Below are positions 9,453 through 15,932 of a stretch of 17,397 bases of DNA, in pieces. Each line of letters starts with the position of its first letter. Within the stretch, counting starts at the first letter, position 1. This DNA comes from CAYNNP01 sp964398215 (GTDB lineage: Bacteria; Planctomycetota; Planctomycetia; Pirellulales; Pirellulaceae): assembly GCA_964398215.1 (NCBI GenBank), contig CAYNNP010000139.1:1-17397 (forward strand), written 5' to 3'. The position numbers and the translations under genes are program-made. The notes beneath the pieces were generated by a model, which had not been told where the DNA came from, did no database searches, and saw nothing but the letters and a program-made list of their open reading frames with translations.

Positions 9453-9560
9453 GACCGGTCGTGTGCCGGTCAACGATGACAGGCGCGGTGCACTTGCCAT
9501 GCGTTTGCCAATCAAAACAGCATCCCAGGTCTCTCTCCCGAGGCAAGCCCGAGTAGAGAG
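9453..9560 (-). other. Structured spacer between flotillin and ATPase genes
   Basis: The 225-nt gap 9362-9586 holds no credible gene. It contains a GC-rich hairpin, GACCGG (9453-9458) with CCGGTC (9466-9471) and loop TCGTGTG, and a weaker pair, CTCTCT (9531-9536) with AGAGAG (9555-9560). Either could be an mRNA processing or attenuation site that sets ATPase output relative to flotillin. No clear promoter was seen. Function is inferred from position only. Confidence 0.3.
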
Positions 9561-9586
9561 GATTTTGGATGCGTGCGTGCGAGCCG

Positions 9587-11692
9587 TTAGGCCTTGCCGG
9601 CTTTTGGCGATCCATTGCTGGCGACCTTGTTGCTGGTCAGCAGACGGCCAGCCTTTTGATCCGCAACCTTGGCACTGCCAGCTGCACCTAGCAAGCTAGT
9701 TAGCTGGGTGCGAACGTCGTCGGTCGTGGCCAGACCCATCATTTTGGCAATCAAAGCGGCGATCGAAAGATCTTTCACGCCGTCAGTGTCCAAATTGAAG
9801 TGGTCGAGCATGCCGCTAAGCTGATCGCTAAAGTACTCCGCATTCCCATCGAAGAACGTGTCCTTGATGTCGGTTGCCACACGGCTGTTGTAGACGAATC
9901 GGTCGATCGCCTTGCCGCCTTTGACAGCCGAAGTAATCTGGTCGAAGAATTCGCCATCGCCACCGACAATGTCGATACGCGCTGCTTTGAGTGCTTCGCC
10001 AACCACGCCAGCTTGACTCTCCGCGATTCCACGCTGAGCATCGATTGCAGCGATCTCGACATCCTTTTCTTTGGTAAGCGTCAACTTGAACTCTTCGTGC
10101 TCTTTGCCCACGCTGTCCAGCAGCTTCATCGCTTCGGCCTTTTGCGTGATGCCATCGGCTTCGGCGCGGTACTTCTCCAAGTCCACGTTGGCTTCGGCCA
10201 AACCTTGCTTTTCGACCGCAGTCGCTTTCGCCTCGATACCCTTTGCTTCGGCAACAGCCTTTTTCTCAAAGACCACAGCTTCCGCACTGCCCTCTTTCTC
10301 TAGACTGACAGCTTTCGCTTCCTGGACCGTCGCTTCGGCTAGGCCAGCAGCAGCTTTGGTAGCGGCTTCGCCTTCGGCCAACATCTTCTTTGCAGAAGCG
10401 TCTTTTTCGGCCGCGTCGCGTTTCGCCTCGGCTTCGATACGAACCTTTTCCGCCAACATCTCGCTAGCATCACGTTCGGCCTGAGCCAATTTGGTTTGGC
10501 GAATCAGCTCTTCTTCGGCCTTCATTTCTGCAGCCGTAACCTGAACCTTCTTCAGACGCTCGGCCTGCGCGACTTCTTCGGTATCCTTGATCCGCTCCTT
10601 TTCTTCGACCACGGCACGTTCAACAGCGACCCGTTCGCGAATCACTTCTTGGATATTCCGCTTTTCGGTTTCGATTGCCTTTTCTTTTTCGACTTCTGCA
10701 ACGCCAACCAGTCGCATTCGTTCGGTCGCTTCCAATTCGCGATCACGATTCACACGCTCCAGTTCAACCGCGTCTGTCTTTTCTTTGCTACGCTGAGCAA
10801 CCAAGACCTGTCGCATTTTGTTTTCTTCCGCGACGCCCAGTTCTTCTTCGGTAGCGATTCGAGCTCGCTCCGATTCCAGACGTTGCTCTTCTTCGACCTT
10901 TTTAGCGGAAGCCTGCTCGCGAGCCGAAACCTCAGCAATTTCACGCTTCTGCTTCTCGACCGCTTCAACCCGCTGACGTTCCAGAGAAAGAATCGTTTCT
11001 TCCGCCTCGACATCCTGCTTCTTCAGCGTCTTTTCTTTGTCACGTGTGAATTGGTTTTCCTTGACCTTTTCGTTCGACGTCAATTCCGTGATCTTCTTGA
11101 TGCCTTCTGCGTCCAAGATATTGGTTGGGCTAAGCAATTCGATCGGAGTTTGTTCCAAGTAATCGATCGCCGCGTCATCAAGACAGTAACCGTTTAGATC
11201 GGTACCGATGACTTTCAGAATTTCGTCTTTGAACTTATCGCGTTGGTCATACAGTTCTACAAAGTCAAATTGCTTGCCCACCGTCTTGAGTGCCTCAGAG
11301 AACTTGGCGTCGAACAATTCACGCAACGTCTCCAGTTCGCTACAACGCCGTGCACCGATCGACTGGGCGACCTCTTTCATTTCTTCTTCCTTGTTATTCA
11401 CACGGATGAAGAATGCCACTTTGATGTCAGCTCGAATATTGTCTTTACAAATCAAACCCTCACTACCCTGTCGGCTGATTTCAAAGCTCTTGAGTGTCAG
11501 GTCCATGTGTTCGACGCGGTTGATCACTGGATAGACCAGCATGCCGCCAGCGGTTTGGACAGCCATTCCGCCCATTCCGGTTTTGACGATTGCCTTGTCA
11601 GGCCCAACCACGATGTAACACCGCCGCACGACGGTAACGATCACGACCACCAATACGATGAAGGCGACGATAACACCAATTGCTAATTCCAT
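9587..11692 (-). CDS. YqiK-like flotillin (SPFH/Band 7 protein) with long coiled coil
   Basis: A 701-residue membrane protein. Residues 2-22 (ELAIGVIVAFIVLVVVIVTV) form one N-terminal membrane anchor. The SPFH/Band 7 domain follows (about 24-205; YIVVGPDKAIVKTG, MLVYPVINRVEHMDL, KDNIRADIKVAFFIRV). Residues of about 205-560 form an extremely Glu/Ala/Lys/Arg-rich coiled coil, much as in flotillins but long: E. coli YqiK is, from memory, about 550 residues in total. The C-terminal part (about 565-660) contains DIVGGDGEFFDQI and YFSDQLSGMLDHF, then a basic low-complexity tail. Flotillins oligomerise and organise membrane microdomains. The start ATG 11692 lies 2 nt after the upstream YqiJ-like stop and uses GGAG at 11701-11704, so translation is probably coupled. 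The order YqiJ-YqiK-ATPase supports assignment to the YqiK branch. No gene symbol is assigned because orthology is by architecture. Confidence 0.88.
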   Translation of the reverse strand: MELAIGVIVAFIVLVVVIVTVVRRCYIVVGPDKAIVKTGMGGMAVQTAGGMLVYPVINRVEHMDLTLKSFEISRQGSEGLICKDNIRADIKVAFFIRVNNKEEEMKEVAQSIGARRCSELETLRELFDAKFSEALKTVGKQFDFVELYDQRDKFKDEILKVIGTDLNGYCLDDAAIDYLEQTPIELLSPTNILDAEGIKKITELTSNEKVKENQFTRDKEKTLKKQDVEAEETILSLERQRVEAVEKQKREIAEVSAREQASAKKVEEEQRLESERARIATEEELGVAEENKMRQVLVAQRSKEKTDAVELERVNRDRELEATERMRLVGVAEVEKEKAIETEKRNIQEVIRERVAVERAVVEEKERIKDTEEVAQAERLKKVQVTAAEMKAEEELIRQTKLAQAERDASEMLAEKVRIEAEAKRDAAEKDASAKKMLAEGEAATKAAAGLAEATVQEAKAVSLEKEGSAEAVVFEKKAVAEAKGIEAKATAVEKQGLAEANVDLEKYRAEADGITQKAEAMKLLDSVGKEHEEFKLTLTKEKDVEIAAIDAQRGIAESQAGVVGEALKAARIDIVGGDGEFFDQITSAVKGGKAIDRFVYNSRVATDIKDTFFDGNAEYFSDQLSGMLDHFNLDTDGVKDLSIAALIAKMMGLATTDDVRTQLTSLLGAAGSAKVADQKAGRLLTSNKVASNGSPKAGKA

Positions 11693-11694
11693 GT

Positions 11695-12444
11695 TCAGTT
11701 CTCCGATTTTATTTCTGTGACGGTGTAGATTTTTTTGTCAGCGTCGTAGTCAACGATTCTTGCTTCGGTTCCACGGGACAGGGAGGAACTCTTGGTGCGT
11801 ACATTCAGAAGCAACGGTGATGCTTCTGTGCGAAATTTAGCTTGCCCGGAAGTGGGGGTCGCTTCGAGGGACGAAATTTCGCAAGTACAACCAACAATTC
11901 TTCGATTGTCGTATCCTGGTTTTGGTGTAAACGCACTGACCATGGGGTTGGTAACCAGTTTTGTGATTACAACCGCCATAACCGCGTTACGTATCGAAAG
12001 CAGGATAGTTGGAAGTAGCTCGGCCGAGTACCTTTGCTTGTCAAATGAATGCCAAAGTACGTATGCCAATGCCCAAAAGGAGGCTGTGAATACGCCGCCC
12101 CAAATTGCGATCGGCACGCGGCCAAAGTTGGTCCATTTGACGGTCAAGGCGCCCAAGCTGGCCAGCAAACCCTGCCCGCTAAGTTCTAGTCCAACATCCC
12201 CATCGGATACAGCAAACTCGCCAGCATCCAAATTCGGTGTGTGAACAGAAGGATCGATATCCAAATCTAGGTCGACGTCAACATCCAGATCCAAGTCCAG
12301 ATCGACGTCTGCATCCATTCCCAAGTCAACGAATCCAAACAAAGCCACCACGGCATAGACGCACATCAAACTGAACAGCACTGACGCTGGCCAGAGGGGA
12401 CCGACGAATAGTTCAGTTTCGACTTGATTTAGAAATTCTTCCAC
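11695..12444 (-). CDS. YqiJ-like (DUF1449) inner-membrane protein with C-terminal OB-fold
   Basis: About 249 residues. The first membrane helix (PASVLFSLMCVYAVVALFGF, about 19-38) is followed by a striking acidic repeat, with Asp at every second position for 11 Asp (44-64) alternating with Ala/Val/Leu/Ile. Two further helices are near 110-132 (IAIWGGVFTASFWALAYVLW) and 145-168 (TILLSIRNAVMAVVITKLV). The C-terminal part (about 180-245; GCTCEISSL, TKSSSLSRGTEARIVDYD, YTVTEI) has the look of the OB-fold of YqiJ/NfeD-type proteins. The start chosen is GTG 12444 because AAGGAG (12455-12460) is 10 nt upstream; TTG 12453 in the same frame is only 1 nt from that site. YqiJ proteins are typically encoded beside YqiK flotillins and are thought to partner them. 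Binding or calcium functions of the Asp tract are speculation. Confidence 0.82.
   Translation of the reverse strand: MEEFLNQVETELFVGPLWPASVLFSLMCVYAVVALFGFVDLGMDADVDLDLDLDVDVDLDLDIDPSVHTPNLDAGEFAVSDGDVGLELSGQGLLASLGALTVKWTNFGRVPIAIWGGVFTASFWALAYVLWHSFDKQRYSAELLPTILLSIRNAVMAVVITKLVTNPMVSAFTPKPGYDNRRIVGCTCEISSLEATPTSGQAKFRTEASPLLLNVRTKSSSLSRGTEARIVDYDADKKIYTVTEIKSEN
11701..11704 (-). promoter_or_regulatory. Ribosome binding site of flotillin gene inside the yqiJ-like coding end
   Basis: GGAG on the minus strand lies 8 nt upstream of ATG 11692 and within the last codons of the YqiJ-like gene, whose TGA occupies 11695-11697. The overlap suggests translational coupling and near-equal production of the two membrane proteins. 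Confidence 0.65.
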
Positions 12445-12453
12445 GACTCTCAA

Positions 12454-12874
12454 GCTCCTTGAGACAATTGGCCCGTACAGTAGACCTTTAGCTTACGTAT
12501 ATGGCATCAACGCCAAGCCGCTGGGGCGCTCAAGTCGATTGATTTTGGCCAAATTCCGGGTTCGTCGCCTTAGACTTGCAACCTAGCGAATGCCATTCTG
12601 AGCCACCCGACCATCGCCGCCGTCGTCCTGGGTCTCTGCGATCCAAAATCTCACCAGCCGAATCTGGCGACCAAGGCTCCGATCTCACACCTCGCGATTC
12701 GAAAGACCAGGTCATGCCTTGTGAAGCAGGAGTGCGTCTGCGCGAACTACGCTTCGCATCTAATTTGGCGGGCTTGGTGTTGCTTGGATGAACATTCGGC
12801 CACTCGGTTGTGGTCCACAGTGGAAATAAAAAGAAGTTTTATTTTTCTTAGTTCAGCGACTCAGCCAGCGAGCC
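12454..12874. other. Gene-free stretch between microprotein and YqiJ-like gene
   Basis: No believable gene was found in these 421 bases; the open frames are Arg/Ser/Pro-rich and unlike proteins. Close to the microprotein end there is a cluster of short hairpins: AAATAAAA (12824-12831) with TTTTATTT (12837-12844), TCCAC/GTGGA (12814-12824) and GGCCAC/GTGGTC (12798-12815, one G-U pair). On the minus strand these follow the microprotein stop by about 30 nt and could end its transcript. I could not identify a confident promoter for the YqiJ-like gene. Confidence 0.4.
12455..12460 (-). promoter_or_regulatory. Ribosome binding site of the YqiJ-like gene
   Basis: AAGGAG on the minus strand is the strongest Shine-Dalgarno in the cluster. 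It fits GTG 12444 (10-nt spacer) and is too close to TTG 12453, so it decides the start. Confidence 0.6.
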
Positions 12875-12982
12875 TTAGCCACCAGCGCTGGCTACCAGCG
12901 CGCCAGAGATGAAGCCAACCCATACGACCACGTATACCAGAACCGGACTATCAATCGGTTTGTCTTTTTGTGCAGTTGCCAT
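12875..12982 (-). CDS. 35-residue single-pass membrane microprotein
   Basis: A short gene on the minus strand from ATG 12982 to TAA 12875. The peptide starts MATAQKDKPID, a polar head, and continues with a hydrophobic helix from about residue 13 to 32 (PVLVYVVVWVGFISGALVAS), ending AGG. Evidence that it is real: GGAG at 12989-12992 stands 6 nt before the ATG, which is better than the site of most genes here. The amino-acid pattern (charged head, clean hydrophobic helix with small-residue GxxxA spacing) is what a membrane microprotein needs, and the surrounding 800 bases hold no other gene. It lies on the same strand as, and 430 nt upstream of, the YqiJ-like gene. I do not recognise the family. 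A role as a small subunit of the flotillin complex is possible but unproven. Confidence 0.6.
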   Translation of the reverse strand: MATAQKDKPIDSPVLVYVVVWVGFISGALVASAGG

Positions 12983-13280
12983 GCTGTTCTCCAATGGATC
13001 AATGCGTGTTGCGCTAGTCCGTTAGCGAAGAAACAAAAGCCTGGGTAAGTGACGCGAATCCATCAGCCTAATCTGGCACTGACAGAGCAAGTAAATCTCT
13101 GCGTCGACTTGGCCCACTTACCCCATAAACGGATTCAATTTCAAAACCGGACAACTAATTTCCCGGGATGATTACTGCCCATTTTTCGCCGTAGAAATTC
13201 GCGCATCAACTTGTAGCTTGTGTCATCTACCAGGAAATACTGATTCCAAGTTCTGACCCCATTCAAGTCGAGAGATAACC
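12983..13280. other. Divergent intergenic region with distant inverted repeat
   Basis: Region between the minus-strand microprotein and the plus-strand secreted protein, so it should hold both promoters. GGGTAAGTG (13043-13051) is perfectly inverted at CACTTACCC (13115-13123), and GACGC (13051-13055) pairs with GCGTC (13101-13105) inside it. No confident -35/-10 pair was identified. The fold could be a regulatory or RNA structure, or chance. Confidence 0.3.
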
Positions 13281-14124
13281 ATGCGAATTCCAAAAGTAGT
13301 TGTTTTAGCCATCGCCTTGCCGCTTCTGATTCAAGCAACAAATGCACGCGGCGACGGATCCGCTCTCAAGTTGCACGTCCACCAAAAAGGCCGTTTCGAA
13401 GCGATGATGCCTTCTTCGGCGGTCGATTCAGTGGTCAACGGCAAAGAACTCGTTGACATGAAATTCATATCAGAAGCCTTGGCCGATAATGTTTCTTATC
13501 GCGTTCGCGTGCAAGTCATTTCACCTATCGACCTAGGTGACAAACTCACAAAACAAATGTCGCAGAACTACTTGGCTCAAGCTCGCAAGGCTCACACTCG
13601 GGCTTCTGGCAACCGATTGGAGAAGGACATCGAATTCAAACAGCATGGATTTGATTGCGCCGAGTTTTCCTATGCTCTCAAAAACGGAATATCGATACGT
13701 CATCGAATCATGTTCGATGGCCTGCGGCTTTACTTGGCATCTGTGGCTGGCTCTCCGCAATCGATCAAGGCAGCAGCGGCAGAGTCGTTTCTGGATTCAG
13801 TTGGCCCCAAGGGTGCTAACGCAAAGAAAGCGGCATCGCCCAGAAAAGTGTCCGTCGCACCCCAGCCCGTTCCTTCAGACATGAAGCGATCGTCCAGAAA
13901 ACCGGTCGCCGGAACCATGAAGCGATCGCCTAGAAAAGCGGCCGCCACANNNNNNNNNNNNNNNNNNNNNNNNNNNNNNNNNNNNNNNNNNNNNNNNNNN
14001 NNNNNNNNNNNNNNNNNNNNNNNNNNNNNNNNNNNNNNNNNNNNNNNNNGGCGATAACGATTTCACTCTGTCAGAGGATGCCACCAGGTTTCTTGACTCT
14101 TTACGGGTCCTTGAAACGAAGTAA
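13281..14124 (+). CDS. Secreted protein of unknown function, interrupted by assembly gap
   Basis: The protein starts at ATG 13281 with a signal peptide (MRIPKVVVLAIALPLLIQ, cleavage probably after A22 in TNA). Residues of about 30-176 form one domain (GRFEAMMP, YRVRVQVISP, FDCAEFSYAL, RHRIMFDGLRLYLASVAG, ending FLDSVGPKG), a pattern I associate with planctomycete exported hypotheticals. A basic linker with tandem MKRS-RK repeats leads into 100 N. After the gap the frame starting at 14050 reads GDNDFTLSEDATRFLDSLRVLETK and stops at TAA 14122-14124. That tail matches the style of the first domain's end (FLDS), suggesting a second copy or the true C-terminus. Reading straight through the N run gives a stop at 14055-14057, which is an artefact if the gap is not exactly 100 bases. 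True length is unknown. Confidence 0.65.
13881..13949 (+). repeat. 36-bp tandem repeat coding for basic MKRS-RK units
   Basis: The unit 13881-13916 starts ATGAAGCGATCG and is followed by a second, diverged unit from 13917 that runs into the N gap after 33 bases. Each unit encodes MKRS, Ser or Pro, RK and about five small residues. Further copies inside the gap would explain why assembly stopped here. Confidence 0.7.
13950..14049. other. Assembly gap (100 N)
   Basis: Exactly 100 N, a conventional placeholder for a gap of unknown length, lying inside the secreted-protein gene. Confidence 0.97.
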
Positions 14125-14155
14125 TCGAAATCTGATTAGCTTCAGTAGTTGGTAA

Positions 14156-14196
14156 CGCGAAAGCTGCCAAAGAGATTCGCTGGCAGCGTACTCGCG
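14156..14196. terminator. Stem-loop between convergent genes, candidate bidirectional terminator
   Basis: GCTGCCA (14163-14169) pairs perfectly with TGGCAGC (14181-14187), loop 11 nt. An outer stem, CGCGA (14156-14160) with TCGCG (14192-14196), extends it. It lies midway between the secreted-protein stop (14124) and the rrf2 stop (14238). No long T-run is present on either strand. Confidence 0.5.
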
Positions 14197-14237
14197 TCGG
14201 ATGCAAAGAGGTCAAAAACTGCGGCAAGCAACTGGCC

Positions 14238-14660
14238 CTAGATGTAAAACATCATCGCGTCACCACTGCCGCATTTTTCCATCAAGTCGCTCAATCGCGC
14301 TTGGGAAAGGACACGCCGGGATGCCTCCGACGCGTTGTCCCAGTACTCTTGTAGCACGTCATCTGCCGGCGTCCCGTTGGTGTCTCGTTCACCAGCGGTT
14401 TCTTGGCATCCAAGCGCTTCGGCGATGTCCAGCAGTGTGATGTCGGCGGGCGAAGCTGTCAGTCGATAACCACCTTGGCTACCGCGAGTACTTTGCACCC
14501 AGCCTGCCGCGCGGAGACTTCGTAGAATCTGCACCAAAAACGGGCCCGGGATCCCATGTCGCTGAGTCATCTCGCTGACGGACACTGGGCGGCTGCCTTG
14601 ACGCATTGCCAACTCCAGCATTGCCAACGATGCGTAGTGAACTCTCGCTGAAATGATCAT
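14238..14660 (-). CDS. Rrf2-family transcriptional repressor, likely sulfur-responsive
   Basis: A 140-residue winged-helix regulator. The N-terminal helix MIISARVHYASLAMLELA, the recognition segment GPFLVQILRSLRAAGWVQS (39-57), the wing RGSQGGYRL (59-67) and ITLLDIAEALG (74-84) are standard for Rrf2. Only two cysteines are present, C85 and C130, so the three-Cys [2Fe-2S] site of IscR is absent and an iron-sulfur sensing role is unlikely. CymR-type members of the family lack the cluster and control cysteine metabolism. Here the gene lies 11 nt downstream of cysH on the same strand, so it is co-transcribed with a sulfate-assimilation enzyme. I infer repression of its own operon through the dyad at 15560-15598. 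Start ATG 14658-14660; the upstream AGGGCG is a weak binding site. Confidence 0.85.
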   Translation of the reverse strand: MIISARVHYASLAMLELAMRQGSRPVSVSEMTQRHGIPGPFLVQILRSLRAAGWVQSTRGSQGGYRLTASPADITLLDIAEALGCQETAGERDTNGTPADDVLQEYWDNASEASRRVLSQARLSDLMEKCGSGDAMMFYI

Positions 14661-14671
14661 TCAAAATCGCC

Positions 14672-15523
14672 CTAGTCGTGGAGCCCACACTCGGTCTTTT
14701 TGAATCCACTCCAACGCCCAGCACGCTCGTCTTCGCCAGGCAATACAGCGCGGGTACAAGGTCGGCAGCCAATGCTGGGGTAACCTTGATCGTGCAGTTC
14801 GTTGTACGGAATATTCTCATTGACGATCAGCGACCAAATTTCTTTCTTGGTGCAGTTTGCCAATGGACTGACTTTGACCAATTGAAATTTGCGATCCCAA
14901 CCAACAATCGGTGCTCGTGCACGATCCTCACTTTGGTCGCGACGAATCGCACTTGCCCAAGCATGAAAACCGCGAGCCGCGTCATGCAGCACACTTAGTT
15001 TTCGGTCATAACAACATTGATTCGGATTCGTTTTGTACATCGGACCGCCATTGGCAGCCTCGTACTCCTGGACCGTTTGTGCTGGATACTTGTACTCGAC
15101 TTCAATCCCATAACGCTGCTTGACCCGCTCACGCAATTCAAGCGTTTCGTCGAACTGGTAACCGGTGTCCAAATTGAAGATCGGAGTTTCCGGTGCGATT
15201 TGCGAAAGCATGTGAATGATCGTCATGCCCTCGGGACCAAATGCAGTTGCCATCGTGAATCGCGGAGCAAACCGATCGACGGCCCAACGCAGGATTTCCG
15301 ATGGAGTCGCTTTCTCCAAAGATTCACTGTCGCGCTGCAGCTCCTTCAAGAACTGATCGGTTGGTACCAGCGGTGGGTCAGCAGCCAACGCACCCTGCGG
15401 GCGATCATCGGATACGACTTTCAAAACCGGCAATTCACCACGGTTGGGGTTGGCTGCAGTCTTGGATTTTGAAGTGTTCACGTTGAATTCAATCGTTTTG
15501 GCGACGGAGCGTGCGTTACTCAT
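14672..15523 (-). CDS. cysH: Assimilatory APS reductase (thioredoxin-dependent)
   Basis: A 283-residue enzyme of sulfate assimilation that reduces adenylyl sulfate to sulfite and AMP. The PAPS-reductase fold starts near residue 85 (MATAFGPEGMTII, then PIFNLDTGYQF). The pairs C170-C171 (NQCCYDRK) and C253-xx-C256 (GCRPCTRA) are the [4Fe-4S] ligands that mark the APS-using bacterial type rather than the cluster-free PAPS type. C279 in the terminal KKTECGLHD is the catalytic cysteine. IRRDQSEDRA (193-202) is a substrate-binding segment. The first 80 residues are an extension of low similarity. The start chosen is ATG 15523. The in-frame TTG at 15589 is rejected because it coincides with the -35 box. 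First gene of an operon with the rrf2 repressor. Confidence 0.92.
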   Translation of the reverse strand: MSNARSVAKTIEFNVNTSKSKTAANPNRGELPVLKVVSDDRPQGALAADPPLVPTDQFLKELQRDSESLEKATPSEILRWAVDRFAPRFTMATAFGPEGMTIIHMLSQIAPETPIFNLDTGYQFDETLELRERVKQRYGIEVEYKYPAQTVQEYEAANGGPMYKTNPNQCCYDRKLSVLHDAARGFHAWASAIRRDQSEDRARAPIVGWDRKFQLVKVSPLANCTKKEIWSLIVNENIPYNELHDQGYPSIGCRPCTRAVLPGEDERAGRWSGFKKTECGLHD

Positions 15524-15559
15524 CAGATTCTCGCTCGGGCGATGGCGGTATTTGCAAGC

Positions 15560-15598
15560 ATACCATACATATATGATCTGTTTAGTCAAGTATAGTAT
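15560..15598. promoter_or_regulatory. 39-bp dyad over the cysH promoter, candidate Rrf2 operator
   Basis: ATACCATAC (15560-15568) is inverted at GTATAGTAT (15590-15598) with 8 of 9 positions matching, and the palindrome CATATATG lies at 15568-15575. The dyad covers both the -35 and -10 boxes. Because the operon encodes an Rrf2-family regulator, autorepression is the natural reading (inference). The site does not clearly match a published Rrf2 box that I can recall. Confidence 0.45.
15562..15589 (-). promoter_or_regulatory. Promoter of the cysH-rrf2 operon
   Basis: On the minus strand TTGACT (15589-15584) is a 5-of-6 match to a sigma-70 -35 box. After a 16-nt spacer comes TATGGT (15567-15562), a 4-of-6 match to the -10 box and preceded by TG-like context. 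Transcription would begin about 30 nt upstream of ATG 15523. This is a pattern match only. Confidence 0.55.
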
Positions 15599-15715
15599 CG
15601 GCGTGGGGTTTTACGGACTTTAGCGGATGGTGGCAATTCACCTTTGGCGGCGGAAATCGAGCGGTTTGTTGCTGATTTTTCCGGGACAAAACGCAAGCGG
15701 CGTCGATTTCAGGGA

Positions 15716-15837
15716 CAGGGCAGAGGGTTGTTTCAAGGTAACCCGACGTGTTAGCGAGGGACCGAGTCAAGACGGTTTGTCCCTCGCTCACGCGTCGGGT
15801 TACCAAAATGACCCGAATCAAAAATTGATTTGCCCTG
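15716..15837. repeat. Dispersed repeat element with GGTAACCCGACG inverted repeat
   Basis: The core is a near-perfect inverted repeat: 15737-15761 pairs with 15780-15804 at 23 of 25 positions (GGTAACCCGACG...GCGAGGGA), loop 18 nt. I recognise the core as an abundant repeat of Rhodopirellula-like genomes, which often gives spurious TRRVSEG translations. The outer ends are CAGGGCAGAG (15716) and TTGATTTGCCCTG (15825-15837), nearly the same ends as the element at 1-123, and the length is almost equal (122 against 123). The element sits in the divergent region between cysH and the HEAT-type gene. The rest of the gene-free stretch 15599-15932 shows nothing else that I can support. Confidence 0.75.
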
Positions 15838-15932
15838 GATTACGGGGATTTTTTGGCAGGCGGTTGGTGCAGCGGGCTGATAGACTTAAATGTCTTGTCT
15901 TTTGTCTCGCACCGCTGATTGAGGATGCGTCG

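Noticed and set aside
10496..11197. A Phe/Leu-rich plus-strand frame resembling a membrane protein
   Set aside because: It is the antisense image of the Glu/Lys-rich flotillin coiled coil, whose codons read as Phe/Leu on the other strand.
12530..12912. Open frames of 61-71 codons in the region upstream of the YqiJ-like gene
   Set aside because: They have low-complexity Arg/Ser/Pro composition, no binding sites and mutual overlap; the 35-codon microprotein is the only convincing frame nearby.
14055..14057. TAA just after the N run as the end of the secreted protein
   Set aside because: It is in frame only if the placeholder gap is exactly 100 bases. The frame from 14050 gives a family-like tail ending at 14124.
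15524..15589. A longer CysH starting at TTG 15589
   Set aside because: TTG is part of the TTGACT -35 box, and the added 22 residues do not resemble the family. ATG 15523 fits the promoter position.
15627..15932. An upstream extension of the HEAT-type protein by 102 codons
   Set aside because: The frame runs through the inverted repeat element. A signal peptide with a ribosome binding site begins at 15933.
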